NCBI RefSeq assembly: GCF_900094805.1
Contig: NZ_FMAT01000009.1
Coordinates: forward strand, 1 to 64,000
Direction: 5' to 3'
From: Arthrobacter sp. NIO-1057
GTDB taxonomy: Bacteria; Actinomycetota; Actinomycetes; Actinomycetales; Micrococcaceae
Length of the DNA: 64,000 nt
Below the pieces are notes generated by a model. It was given only the letters and a program-made list of their open reading frames with translations. It had not been told where the DNA came from and did no database searches. Within the stretch, counting starts at the first letter, position 1; each line of letters opens with the position of its first letter. A program made the position numbers and the translations under genes. Shown here piece by piece: positions 42,395 through 51,800 of this stretch.

Positions 42395-43900
42395 TTAGGC
42401 GGTGACCTTGGAGCCCACTTCCTGTTCCATCTGCGTAAATTCTGCATCGATGGTTGGGTTTGGACGGTAGGTGGCCCGGGAGACCAGCCACGCCACAACG
42501 AGAGCCACGATGAAACCTGGAACGATTTCGTACATGGCCGAAGACAGCGCGGTGACATTGCCCCAGATGAAGACCACAACAGCACCGGACACCATGCCGG
42601 CGAAACCGCCAACCGCGGTCAACTTGCGCCAGTACAGGGCCAACAGCACGATCGGGCCGAAGGCAGCACCGAAGCCTGCCCACGCGAAGGAGACGAGCTC
42701 AAGGATGGAGGAGTTCGGGTTCAGGGCCAGCACCGCGGCAATGATGGCAATGAGCAGCACACCGGAACGGCCCAAGTTCACCAGGGCCTTCGGTGAGGCC
42801 TTGCGACCGGTGATGTTGTAGAGATCCTCCACCAGCGCCGAGGAGCAAACGATCAGCTGTGAAGACATAGTGGACATGATCGCTGCCAAGACAGCTGCCA
42901 GTACCAGACCGGCAATCAGCGGGTGGAAGAAGATCTGGCTGAGCAGCAGGAAGACGGTCTCGCTGCTGGCCTTGTCCAGCGGCTCCTTGGCGAAGTAGGC
43001 GACGCCGATGAACGCGGTGGCCACGGCGCCCAGGGTGGTCAGGAACATCCAGCCGATGCCGATACGTCGTGCGGTCTTGGCCTCGGCCGGCGTGCGCAGC
43101 GCCATGAAGCGCACGATGATGTGCGGCTGGCCGAAATAGCCCAGGCCCCATGCAGCGGTGGAGAAAATGGCCACGGCTGCCAGGATCGCACCGTTGTCAT
43201 TGAAGGAAGAGAACAGGTTGAACGCGTCCGGGTTCACCGCGGTGATGCGCGAACCCAGGGTCTCGATGTCGCCAATGCGGATCACTGCCACAATCGGCAC
43301 AGCAATCAACGCGGTGAACATCAGCACGCCCTGGACCATGTCGGTCAGCGAGGCGCCGAGGAAACCACCGAACAGCGTGTAGAGCAGGGTGATCCCCGCA
43401 ACGACTAGCATGCCGGTAAGGTATTGCCAGCCGAAGGATGCCTGGAAGAACTTGCCTGCGGCCACCATGCCCGAGGAGACATAGAAGGTGAAGAACACCA
43501 GGATGATCAGCGAGGAGCCGATGCGCAGCAGGTGCGCGTTGTCCTTCAAGCGCTTTTCAAAGAAGCTGGGAATGGTGATGGCGTTCTCTGAAATGGCGGT
43601 ATAGGAACGCAGTCGCGGGGCGACAAACTTCCAGTTGAGCCACGCGCCGATGAGCAGGCCGATGGCGATCCATGCTTCGTGCAAGCCGCCCAGGTAGATG
43701 GCTCCGGGAAGTCCCATGAGTAGCCAGCCGGACATGTCGGAGGCGCCAGCCGAGAGGGCTGCTACCCAAGGTTTCAGGCCGCGGTCGGCCAGCATGTAGT
43801 CGTCGATATTGTTGGTTCGGCGATACGCGATATAGCCGATGCCAAGCATGGCGGCCATGTAAATTGCGATCGCAATCAGCTGGAAGGTCTGGTCGGACAT
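42395..43900 (-). CDS. putP: Sodium/proline symporter
   Basis: A 501-residue SSS-family transporter with about 13 transmembrane segments. ADRGLKPWVAALSAGASDMSGWLLMGLPGA is the PutP sodium/proline-binding region. It imports proline with Na+. The LysR regulator gene lies directly upstream on the same strand and putA is divergent beyond it, so the block forms a complete proline-use module. A strong terminator follows. Confidence 0.93.
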   Translation of the reverse strand: MSDQTFQLIAIAIYMAAMLGIGYIAYRRTNNIDDYMLADRGLKPWVAALSAGASDMSGWLLMGLPGAIYLGGLHEAWIAIGLLIGAWLNWKFVAPRLRSYTAISENAITIPSFFEKRLKDNAHLLRIGSSLIILVFFTFYVSSGMVAAGKFFQASFGWQYLTGMLVVAGITLLYTLFGGFLGASLTDMVQGVLMFTALIAVPIVAVIRIGDIETLGSRITAVNPDAFNLFSSFNDNGAILAAVAIFSTAAWGLGYFGQPHIIVRFMALRTPAEAKTARRIGIGWMFLTTLGAVATAFIGVAYFAKEPLDKASSETVFLLLSQIFFHPLIAGLVLAAVLAAIMSTMSSQLIVCSSALVEDLYNITGRKASPKALVNLGRSGVLLIAIIAAVLALNPNSSILELVSFAWAGFGAAFGPIVLLALYWRKLTAVGGFAGMVSGAVVVFIWGNVTALSSAMYEIVPGFIVALVVAWLVSRATYRPNPTIDAEFTQMEQEVGSKVTA

Positions 43901-43923
43901 AGTTCCTCATTACCGTTGCTGTT

Positions 43924-43976
43924 CTGGATCGGTGCGATGATCCAGGACTCGGATTCAAGTGGTGCGAGTCACCACT
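43924..43976. promoter_or_regulatory. Two inverted repeats upstream of putP
   Basis: CTGGATC (43924-43930) pairs with GATCCAG (43939-43945), and AGTGGT (43958-43963) with ACCACT (43971-43976). They fill the 107-bp gap between the LysR gene and putP and may be operators or attenuator stems. Confidence 0.35.
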
Positions 43977-44007
43977 ATGACACGAATTGTGCGCTTTGTC
44001 GCAAGTC

Positions 44008-44997
44008 TCATTTCTGTCTTGATGATGCTTTTTCCTCATCGACCGTATCGAAGTCTTTCGGTGTTGCCAAAATTACCAAGTCGTTTGCGTCACTCATTCC
44101 GGGCTGTGCGTGCAAAGTGTTACGCACCGCCTGAATGCCCGGTGACTTGGTCGAAGAATGCCTCATTGCGGTGAAAATGGTGCGGGCTGGGGCGCCGGGT
44201 AAATCTATGGTTCGCAAGGTGCGCGCATTGGAGCGCAAGACCAGATCCGGCAACATCGCCACGGCGTTTCCGGTTTGCACCAATTCCACGTGCGCTTGCA
44301 GGTCAGCGGTTTCGTAGCGTAGGTCTGGTTCGAACCCGGCCAGCCGGCAGGCTTGTAGGGCCCAGTGCCGGCTCGCTGCACCGTCGGGCTCCACGACCCA
44401 TGGCAGGGTGGCCGCGTGTTCTAATGAGGTGACGCGGTCAAAATCCGCATTGCCTTTGGCTCCGAGCGCTGGCAGGGCCAGCCGGATGGGGTCGTGGGTC
44501 AGTACCCGCCGGTCAAGGTTGGCGTAGTGCGGGGCGGAATGGCCCGAGTATTGTTCGGCGACCACCAGATCAAAGCTGCGGCTACTGGTTTCCTGCAGGG
44601 CATCGGCCGGTTCCTGTTGGCTCATTTCCACCCGAAGCTCCGGGTATTTTTCGCGCAATTCCCGCAGCACCGGTGGCATGAGGGCCAGCATGGCGGTCTG
44701 GAAGACGGCGAGTCTGACGGTGCCGGCGATGGTGGATAGGGTGCCAGCAAGATCTGCTTCGGCATGTTCCATGGCTTCTAAAAGGGTTTCGGTGTGCGCC
44801 ACCAAAAGCTGCGCCTGGGCGGTGAGTTTTAAGGTGCGCCCGGTGCGGCGTAAAAGTTGCACTCCGGCTTCGGCTTCGAGCTGGTTGAGCTGTTGGGAGA
44901 CCGAGGATGGGGAATAGCTCAAGGACTCGGCGACTTCGGCGATGGTTCCGCGGATGCTGAGTTCTCGAAGTAGTCGCAATCGTCGCAGTTCAAGCAC
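44008..44997 (-). CDS. LysR family regulator, probable proline-catabolism control
   Basis: A 329-residue LysR protein (HTH: LRRLRLLRELSIRGTIAEVAESLSYSPSSVSQQLNQLEAEAG). GTG 44997 is preferred as start because it gives the usual length before the HTH; ATG codons further upstream are alternatives. It lies between putP and the divergent putA, and a long inverted repeat (45047-45088) sits between it and putA. Its role in proline control is inferred from this position. Confidence 0.85.
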   Translation of the reverse strand: MLELRRLRLLRELSIRGTIAEVAESLSYSPSSVSQQLNQLEAEAGVQLLRRTGRTLKLTAQAQLLVAHTETLLEAMEHAEADLAGTLSTIAGTVRLAVFQTAMLALMPPVLRELREKYPELRVEMSQQEPADALQETSSRSFDLVVAEQYSGHSAPHYANLDRRVLTHDPIRLALPALGAKGNADFDRVTSLEHAATLPWVVEPDGAASRHWALQACRLAGFEPDLRYETADLQAHVELVQTGNAVAMLPDLVLRSNARTLRTIDLPGAPARTIFTAMRHSSTKSPGIQAVRNTLHAQPGMSDANDLVILATPKDFDTVDEEKASSRQK

Positions 44998-45046
44998 CGG
45001 TTTTCCGCCATTTCGTTGAGGTGAGAGTCGGGTGTATCCATACATT

Positions 45047-45088
45047 AGCAAAACCGAACAAATATCTTCAGTTTTGTTCGCTTTTGCT
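45047..45088. promoter_or_regulatory. Long inverted repeat between LysR gene and putA
   Basis: The 16-bp arms 45047-45062 and 45073-45088 are inverted copies with one mismatch and a 10-bp spacer (AGCAAAAC... / ...TTTTGCT). It lies in the divergent promoter gap, 50 bp from the LysR start and about 130 bp from the putA start, which suits a LysR operator. Confidence 0.65.
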
Positions 45089-45221
45089 TAACGCAACTTA
45101 GGTTCATACTCGAAATTGCACACAGCTTTTTGTGCGGAAAGTACCGCAAAGAGAGCCATAACGACATTAACGTTCGGTGCCGAACCAAGACTGAATAACT
45201 TTGCATCGAAGGGACCACTAA

Positions 45222-48200
45222 GTGTCTTCAATTTCTACCCAGCACACCGTGCCAGCAGCAGTAGATGCTGCCGGCAACCCGCTTACCTCTCCGGGCGAAC
45301 TAGCCGAAGATGTCATCGCGTTGGTGCGCCGCTGGCTCACCGAGGCGTCCAACTATCCTGTTGATGCTGCGGCCGCCAGACTGGCCGGTGTGCTCAAGGA
45401 TCCCAACGGTTTGGATTTCACCGTGGGATTCGTCGACGGAGTCATCCGTCCCGAGGACCTGCGCGTTGCCGCCGAAAACCTCAAACAGCTAGCCCCGAAG
45501 GTGCCAAGCTTCCTCCCGTGGTACATGCGCAAGGCAGTAGCACTCGGTGGAGTCATGGCACCCGCGATGCCACAGGTGGTTGTCCCCGTAGCGCGCAAGG
45601 TACTGCGCGAAATGGTGGGCCACTTGATTATCGATGCTTCCGAAGCGAAGCTTGGTGGCGCGATCAAGAAGATCAAGCGCGAGGGCGTGAACCTGAATGT
45701 GAACCTGCTGGGTGAAGCCATCCTTGGCGAGGGCGAAGCTGCCCGCCGCCTGGAAGGCACCACGACCCTGTTGGCCCGCGACGATGTGGACTACGTGTCC
45801 ATCAAGGTTTCCTCCACCGTGGCTCCACACAACCACTGGGCTTTTGATGAAGCTGTGGAACACATCGTGGAGAAATTGAGCCCGCTCTATCAGCTGGCAG
45901 CTCAGAGCCCCAAGAAGAAGTTCATCAACCTGGACATGGAAGAGTACAAGGACTTGGAACTGACCATTGCGGTCTTCACCAAGATCTTGGCTCAGGATGA
46001 GTTCAAGGATCTACCTGCGGGCATCGTGCTCCAGGCCTACCTGCCAGATGCACTCTCCGCGATGATCAAACTCCAAGAATTCTCCGCAGCTCGGGTTGCA
46101 GCTGGCGGAGCACCGATCAAGGTGCGCGTCGTGAAGGGCGCCAATCTGCCGATGGAAACCATGGAAGCGGACATCCATGGCTGGCCGTTGGCGACCTGGC
46201 ACAGCAAGCAGGATTCGGACACCAGCTACAAGTCGGTGCTGGAATACGCGCTACGCCCTGAGCACGTGAAGAATGTGCGTATCGGCGTGGCCGGACACAA
46301 CCTCTTTGATGTGGCGCTGGCATGGCTGCTCGCTAAGGCACGCAACGTTACCGAGGGCATCGAATTTGAAATGCTGCTGGGCATGGCCACCGGTCAGGCC
46401 GAAGCGGTACGCCGCGAGGTCGGGTCTCTGCTGCTCTACACCCCGGTGGTGCACCCACAAGAATTTGATGTGGCCATCGCCTACCTGATTCGACGCCTCG
46501 AAGAGGGCGCCAGCCAAGAGAACTTCATGTCGGCAGTCTTTGAGCTCTCCAAAAACGAGCAGCTCTTTGAACGCGAAAAGAACCGTTTCCTCGCTTCCCT
46601 GAATGCCTTGACCGATCAAGTTCCGGCACCACATCGTGTGCAGAACCGTCAGGTGCAAGACCCGCAGCTCGCCGAGCGTATCCAAGGCTTCGCCGATGGA
46701 TCAACCGAATTCTTCAACACCCCTGACACCGACCCAGACCTAGAACAGAACCGCACCTGGGGACGCGAGATCCTGTCCAAGATGCAAGTCTCGCCCCTAG
46801 GCAAGGACCTGGTGAAAGCCAACACCATTAATGCTGCCGGTGAATTGGATGAAGCCATCGCCATGGGCGTTGACGCGGCCGAGGAATGGCAAGCCATGGG
46901 TTCGGCGAAGCGCGCAGAAATCCTGCACCGCGCCGGCCAGATATTTGAAGAACGCCGTGCGACGCTGCTTGAAGTACTGGGCTCCGAATGCGGAAAAACC
47001 ATTGACCAGGGCGACGTGGAAATCTCCGAAGCCATCGACTTCGCCCACTACTACTCGCAGCTGGGTCTGGAACTTGATGAGGTCGATGGGGCCAAGTTTG
47101 TGCCATCCAGGCTGACCGTGGTCACCCCGCCGTGGAACTTCCCGATGGCCATCCCTGCCGGGTCGACCCTTTCGGCCTTGGCCGCTGGTTCGGCTGTGAT
47201 CATTAAGCCAGCAACGCAGGCTGCCCGTGTCGGGTCAATGATGGTTCAGTGCCTCTGGGATGCTGGAGTGCCGAAGGATGTTCTGCAGTTGGTCTTTGTC
47301 GGTGACCGTTCGCTGGGCCAGCAACTGGTTTCCGATGAGCGTGTGGATCGATTGATCCTCACCGGTGGATATGAAACCGCGCAGCTGTTCCGTTCCTTCC
47401 GTAAGGACCTGCCGCTGCTGGCCGAGACCTCGGGTAAAAACGCCATTATTGTTACCCCGCATGCTGACCTTGATCTGGCGGCCCGCGACGTGGTGCAGTC
47501 AGCCTTTGGCCATGCCGGCCAGAAGTGTTCGGCAGCTTCACTGGTGGTTTTGGTTGGATCCGTCGCTGATTCTCGTCGCTTCAACAATCAGCTGATCGAC
47601 GCGGTGAAGTCGCTGAAGGTTGGCTACCCATGGAACCCTGAATCGCAGATGGGCCCATTGATTGGTGAACCCGGCGAGAAGCTCAAGCGTGGTTTGACCA
47701 CCCTAGGTGCCGGCGAGCGCTGGGCCATCGAGCCGAAGCAACTTGATGATTCAGGCAAGCTCTACTCACCGGGTGTGCGCTACGGTGTGCAGCGTGGCAG
47801 TGAATACCACAAGACCGAATACTTCGGTCCAATCCTTGGTGTGATGACCGCACAGTCTCTGGAAGAAGCGGTAGAGATCGTCAACGAGGTGGACTACGGA
47901 CTGACCTCGGGACTGCACTCACTGGATAGCGGAGAGATGGCTTACTGGATGGAAAACATCCAGGCAGGCAACATTTACGTGAACCGTGGCATTACCGGCG
48001 CGATCGTCCAGCGTCAACCATTTGGCGGCTGGAAGAAGTCGGCCATTGGTGCTGGCACCAAGGCCGGTGGTCCCAACTACCTCATTGGTATGGGTAGCTG
48101 GAGCGATGCACCGGTGAAAAACAGTGCAGCCCTCTCGCGTTTTGATGAGCAGTTGCTCAACGCCGCTGAATTGGATCAGGCGCAGACCCAGTGGCTGACG

Positions 48201-48740
48201 TCAGCCTTGGGCAGTGACAAGTACTGGTGGAACACCGAATTCAACCAGGCCAAGGATCGTTCGGGCTTGATCTCGGAGCGAAACGTCTTCCGCTACCGCA
48301 GCGTGGATGTCACGGTCCGCTTTGAGCAGGAAAGCAGCGGCCAGGGACTGGCTGAGGCCCTGCGCGTGGTGGCTGCCGGAGTGACCGCCGGGTCTCGCGT
48401 ACGTCTGTCCTTGGACGCTGAGCTTTCTCGGGAGCTTCGCAACCTGTTGGCCGAGCACTCGGTCACCGTGGTGCGTGAAGATGCTGCACAGTTCGCGGCC
48501 CATGCCGCCAAGCTGGCTGCGAAGAACGGCCCAGACTCGGCTGCTCGTATCCGCTTGATTGGTGGATCAGCGAAGGCCGTGGCTGAAGCAACCGACGGCA
48601 AACCAGATGTTGCGATCTATGCGTCACCGGTGACTGCTGCGGGCCGAGTGGAACTGTTGCCGTTCCTTCACGAGCAGGCAGTATCGATCACCGCGCACCG
48701 TTTCGGTACACCTAATCACCTCAGCGACTCACTGATCTAG
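45222..48740 (+). CDS. putA: Bifunctional proline dehydrogenase / L-glutamate gamma-semialdehyde dehydrogenase
   Basis: The 1172-residue PutA oxidises proline to glutamate in two steps with FAD and NAD+. The proline dehydrogenase barrel occupies about residues 80-480 and the aldehyde dehydrogenase about 520-980. Catalytic C769 (GHAGQKC) and E735 (LAETSGKN) are present. The N-terminal ribbon-helix-helix repressor domain of enterobacterial PutA is missing, so regulation needs another protein, probably the divergent LysR. About 170 C-terminal residues extend beyond the dehydrogenase. GTG start with GAAGGG upstream. Confidence 0.95.
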   Translation: MSSISTQHTVPAAVDAAGNPLTSPGELAEDVIALVRRWLTEASNYPVDAAAARLAGVLKDPNGLDFTVGFVDGVIRPEDLRVAAENLKQLAPKVPSFLPWYMRKAVALGGVMAPAMPQVVVPVARKVLREMVGHLIIDASEAKLGGAIKKIKREGVNLNVNLLGEAILGEGEAARRLEGTTTLLARDDVDYVSIKVSSTVAPHNHWAFDEAVEHIVEKLSPLYQLAAQSPKKKFINLDMEEYKDLELTIAVFTKILAQDEFKDLPAGIVLQAYLPDALSAMIKLQEFSAARVAAGGAPIKVRVVKGANLPMETMEADIHGWPLATWHSKQDSDTSYKSVLEYALRPEHVKNVRIGVAGHNLFDVALAWLLAKARNVTEGIEFEMLLGMATGQAEAVRREVGSLLLYTPVVHPQEFDVAIAYLIRRLEEGASQENFMSAVFELSKNEQLFEREKNRFLASLNALTDQVPAPHRVQNRQVQDPQLAERIQGFADGSTEFFNTPDTDPDLEQNRTWGREILSKMQVSPLGKDLVKANTINAAGELDEAIAMGVDAAEEWQAMGSAKRAEILHRAGQIFEERRATLLEVLGSECGKTIDQGDVEISEAIDFAHYYSQLGLELDEVDGAKFVPSRLTVVTPPWNFPMAIPAGSTLSALAAGSAVIIKPATQAARVGSMMVQCLWDAGVPKDVLQLVFVGDRSLGQQLVSDERVDRLILTGGYETAQLFRSFRKDLPLLAETSGKNAIIVTPHADLDLAARDVVQSAFGHAGQKCSAASLVVLVGSVADSRRFNNQLIDAVKSLKVGYPWNPESQMGPLIGEPGEKLKRGLTTLGAGERWAIEPKQLDDSGKLYSPGVRYGVQRGSEYHKTEYFGPILGVMTAQSLEEAVEIVNEVDYGLTSGLHSLDSGEMAYWMENIQAGNIYVNRGITGAIVQRQPFGGWKKSAIGAGTKAGGPNYLIGMGSWSDAPVKNSAALSRFDEQLLNAAELDQAQTQWLTSALGSDKYWWNTEFNQAKDRSGLISERNVFRYRSVDVTVRFEQESSGQGLAEALRVVAAGVTAGSRVRLSLDAELSRELRNLLAEHSVTVVREDAAQFAAHAAKLAAKNGPDSAARIRLIGGSAKAVAEATDGKPDVAIYASPVTAAGRVELLPFLHEQAVSITAHRFGTPNHLSDSLI

Positions 48741-48750
48741 TCTCGCGTAT

Positions 48751-48799
48751 TAAATAAGGCAGCCAGCATTCCGTCGTGGAATGCTGGCTGCCTTATTTA
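48751..48799. terminator. Perfect 22-bp bidirectional terminator
   Basis: Arms 48751-48772 and 48778-48799 pair perfectly with a 5-nt loop (GTCGT). AT-rich outer ends give A/T runs on both sides. It ends putA and the convergent membrane protein gene. Confidence 0.9.
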
Positions 48800-48810
48800 G
48801 TGGCTGAAAA

Positions 48811-49410
48811 CTACTTCTTGGCTTTCCAATATTTACGCACGAGGAAATCGGCGATGGCGGCCAGTAGGGCCGGAATAATGTAGCGTCCTATGGTGGCTAG
48901 AACGAAGGCCGGTAGTGAGCCATGCTCGGAGGTCACCGATATGTGGGCGAGGAAACCCATGCCGATGGCGGCAAGAAGTCCGGTGATCCACCCGGCCAGT
49001 GCCCGCGAGCGCAGCACAAACCAGCCGACTAGTGCGAGTACCGGCAATAGTAGGCCCCAGACCATGAAATAGCCGGCATACTCTCCGGTGAGGTCCAGGG
49101 CTGAGACCATAAACCAGTCACCATATTCGACGGTATCAATCACCGGCAGTTTGAGCACGACATCGAGGACCTGTGAGAGCAGGACTAAAGCCATCGCAAA
49201 AATCTTGGTGTCCGTGCGCCCCGGGAGGAACCAGAAGCTAGCGATGCCCATCGCTCGGATGGCCCACAGCGATAAGACGATCAGCAGGCTCCCACCGGTG
49301 ATGTAGTGGGCGGTGGCCAGCATGGTGGAGCCGGTGATACAGACGATGAGTACAAGCCATACCCCGATCAGTCGGGCGGGCAGTTGTAACAGTGGTTTTT
49401 CTTCGCTCAC
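48811..49410 (-). CDS. Multi-pass membrane protein, unknown function
   Basis: A 199-residue protein with about six predicted transmembrane segments and a lysine-rich C terminus (RKYWKAKK) that suggests a cytosolic tail. No family is recognised. It converges with putA and is divergent from a thioesterase gene. Confidence 0.7.
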   Translation of the reverse strand: MSEEKPLLQLPARLIGVWLVLIVCITGSTMLATAHYITGGSLLIVLSLWAIRAMGIASFWFLPGRTDTKIFAMALVLLSQVLDVVLKLPVIDTVEYGDWFMVSALDLTGEYAGYFMVWGLLLPVLALVGWFVLRSRALAGWITGLLAAIGMGFLAHISVTSEHGSLPAFVLATIGRYIIPALLAAIADFLVRKYWKAKK

Positions 49411-49561
49411 TGAGTCAACTCTAGTAAAGCTCGCTGTGCAAGTGCTGTTTTGGTGATTTATGTGGATCTAGGCTTTTGGCCTCATGGGTTGATGAGAGAC
49501 TGAAACAAGATGGTGATTAGCCGGACTAGGCAGAAAAGTTACCGGGCGGTAATGTGATGGT

Positions 49562-50113
49562 ATGCACATGATATTCCGAATTCTCATGGTCTTTTTTAAT
49601 AGCAAGAAGGCCGCACGCCTCTCCATGTTCGACACCAGCTCGGTGACCATGCGAGCCACCTTGACCGACATCGACTTCGCCGGTCACATCAATAACGGCA
49701 TGTATTTATCGATCTTCGACTTGGGCCGATTTGACCTGATGTTCCGTTCCGGTGTCTGGGACATCATGCGGAAAAACAAATGGACCCCAGTGGTCCAGAC
49801 CGAGACCATCACCTTCCGTAAATCAGTACGTCTAGGCACCAAATTCTCGCAAGAGACCCGCCTGCTGGGCATGGATGATAAATGTATCTATTTTGAACAG
49901 CGCATCGTCGTCAAGGGGGAAATCTACGCTCGCGCATACATTGCCACGCGTATGACGTCCAAGAAGGGCGCCGTCTCCAACGAAGAGATCCTTGCTCAGG
50001 TGGGACTACAAGTTCCTGAAGATCGCGTAGTACCAGAATGGATCCATCAGTGGCGTGAACAAGGAGCCCTACCAGGGTCTCGCAAGCCAGCCCCACACAA
50101 CTGGGTCAACTAG
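49562..50113 (+). CDS. Hotdog-fold acyl-CoA thioesterase
   Basis: A 183-residue protein whose core DIDFAGHINNGMYLSIFDLGRFDLM is the 4HBT-type active-site region with the acidic residue and His-Ile-Asn-Asn motif. It should hydrolyse an acyl-CoA. The C-terminal 40 residues extend beyond the fold. It converges with trpF with a 3-bp gap. Confidence 0.82.
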   Translation: MHMIFRILMVFFNSKKAARLSMFDTSSVTMRATLTDIDFAGHINNGMYLSIFDLGRFDLMFRSGVWDIMRKNKWTPVVQTETITFRKSVRLGTKFSQETRLLGMDDKCIYFEQRIVVKGEIYARAYIATRMTSKKGAVSNEEILAQVGLQVPEDRVVPEWIHQWREQGALPGSRKPAPHNWVN

Positions 50114-50116
50114 ATC

Positions 50117-50728
50117 TCAGTGGCCTTTGGCGGCGTCAATGAACTGGGCGATCAGCGCAGGGTCTTTGACGCCGCGAGATGACTCAACTCCCGAAGAGAC
50201 ATCGGCCCCGGTGGCCTGCGATAGGGCCAAAGCTTCTACAACATTGTGCGGATTCAGTCCGCCAGCCACCAGCCACTGCCGTCCGGAAGCTAATTCCCGG
50301 ACCGCAGCGTAATCCCAACTTTCCCCGCTGCCGGGCACTGAAGCATCAATGAGCAAGAAGTCCTCGCCCCAATCGGCAAACTGTTCGGGCTCAGCATCGC
50401 GACGAACGGCGCGAATCACCTTAAAGCCTGCGGCGTGGGCGGCTTGAACATCTTGGGCCGAACGCTGACCGTGTAGTTGTACCCAGCCAACTTGCGCCTC
50501 GGAGGCACGTTCAAGCACCGTTGGCATCTTTTCGCTGTGGAATACCGCAACAGTGGCAATGCCCTCAGGAACCAAAGTAGCTAGTTGGGCAGCTTGCTGA
50601 GGGGAAACCTCACGAGCACTGGTAGTCAGCACAAAACCAATCGCATCGGCACCGTGTTCCACGGCCACCTGAACATCCTGTGCGGTGGACAGTCCGCAGA
50701 CCTTTACAAAAGGTTCAGCTCTACTCAT
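50117..50728 (-). CDS. trpF: Phosphoribosylanthranilate isomerase
   Basis: A 203-residue (beta/alpha)8 barrel that performs the Amadori rearrangement in tryptophan synthesis. The catalytic C11 (VKVCGLS) and D128 (LLIDASVPGSG) are present, as is the phosphate-binding VAGGLNPHNV. It is isolated from other trp genes and overlaps the upstream thioesterase gene by 4 bp. Many actinobacteria use PriA for this step, so a separate TrpF is notable. Confidence 0.9.
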   Translation of the reverse strand: MSRAEPFVKVCGLSTAQDVQVAVEHGADAIGFVLTTSAREVSPQQAAQLATLVPEGIATVAVFHSEKMPTVLERASEAQVGWVQLHGQRSAQDVQAAHAAGFKVIRAVRRDAEPEQFADWGEDFLLIDASVPGSGESWDYAAVRELASGRQWLVAGGLNPHNVVEALALSQATGADVSSGVESSRGVKDPALIAQFIDAAKGH

Positions 50729-51711
50729 GATGCACTCGATTCTACGAGGTGTACCGGGGTGTAACCACCGGGAGCGTTGGCCCTAATCGCCACGAGCTCA
50801 CGGGCGTGATCCCATAACCTTTGGTCCTCGACGCTCACCGGGACCCACGGCTTAACTGGCACCGCGGTCCCGGTTTCATCACGGGTAACCATCACCGTGA
50901 GGCAATAGGTAGTCAGGTTCATTTCGTGAGTCTTTGGGTCCCCGGAGCGTACGTGTACGGCAATATGCATTCCCTTATTACCGGTGTACACCAAACGAGC
51001 TTCGACCTCGACCAGATGCCCAATGAGTAGCGGACGGTAAAAACGGATACCACCGGAGAACACGGCAACGGTTTCTTGACCACAGTAGCGGCTCGCGCAG
51101 AGGGCCGCAGCCTCATCGATCCACTTCATTACGATGCCACCGTGAACCTTGCCGCCCCAGTTCACATCCGTAGGTGCGGCCATAAAACGAAGTAGAACTC
51201 GTTCGGCGGTACCTTCATCGGTGTATTGCTGATCTTTCATCGACGCAACGATGCGTTCCCGGATATCGATGCGGGCCAATGCGTTATCGCGCAGTTCAAT
51301 TTCTCGGGGAGTGCCGGGCATGAAGTCGGGAACCGCTGTTGGCTTTCCGTGATCATCAACCGCCACAAAAATCACCAAGCAGTTGCTTGATGCTACGGGA
51401 CGTAATTCGCGCGGATCCTGGAAAGATACCTCGGTATGGATATGCATGGAACTTCGTCCGGTATAAACCACCGAGGCGGTGACTTCAACGAGATCACCGG
51501 AATGGATAGGGTCCTCAAAGTGAATATTGCCAACGTAGGCGGTGACACAGTAACTCGAAGACCATCCAACGGCGGCAGCATAGGCAGCCTTGTCCACCCA
51601 TTCAAGGACCGTGCCTGCCGGAACGATGCCGGTGACATCGACATCGGTAGGGGCTGCGAGGAATCGCAGGGTCACCGAATGGGGACGTTGTTTTAGCTCC
51701 GAGGTGCTCAT
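50725..51711 (-). CDS. Tandem hotdog acyl-CoA thioesterase (BACH-like)
   Basis: A 328-residue protein with two hotdog ACOT domains (about 8-150 and 170-310), each with the (G/P)-x-V(L/M)xWxDEA(A) segment. This is the layout of cytosolic long-chain acyl-CoA hydrolases (ACOT7/BACH). It overlaps trpF by 4 bp (ATGA), so the two should be co-translated although their pathways are unrelated. Confidence 0.87.
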   Translation of the reverse strand: MSTSELKQRPHSVTLRFLAAPTDVDVTGIVPAGTVLEWVDKAAYAAAVGWSSSYCVTAYVGNIHFEDPIHSGDLVEVTASVVYTGRSSMHIHTEVSFQDPRELRPVASSNCLVIFVAVDDHGKPTAVPDFMPGTPREIELRDNALARIDIRERIVASMKDQQYTDEGTAERVLLRFMAAPTDVNWGGKVHGGIVMKWIDEAAALCASRYCGQETVAVFSGGIRFYRPLLIGHLVEVEARLVYTGNKGMHIAVHVRSGDPKTHEMNLTTYCLTVMVTRDETGTAVPVKPWVPVSVEDQRLWDHARELVAIRANAPGGYTPVHLVESSAS

Positions 51712-51800
51712 GCACTCCAGTTTCGCCTACTTGCCTTGTCACCGGCAATGTGTGACAAGCGCCCTGCAGGTCGAGACCGGATCTGGCCTAGGATAGGGAT

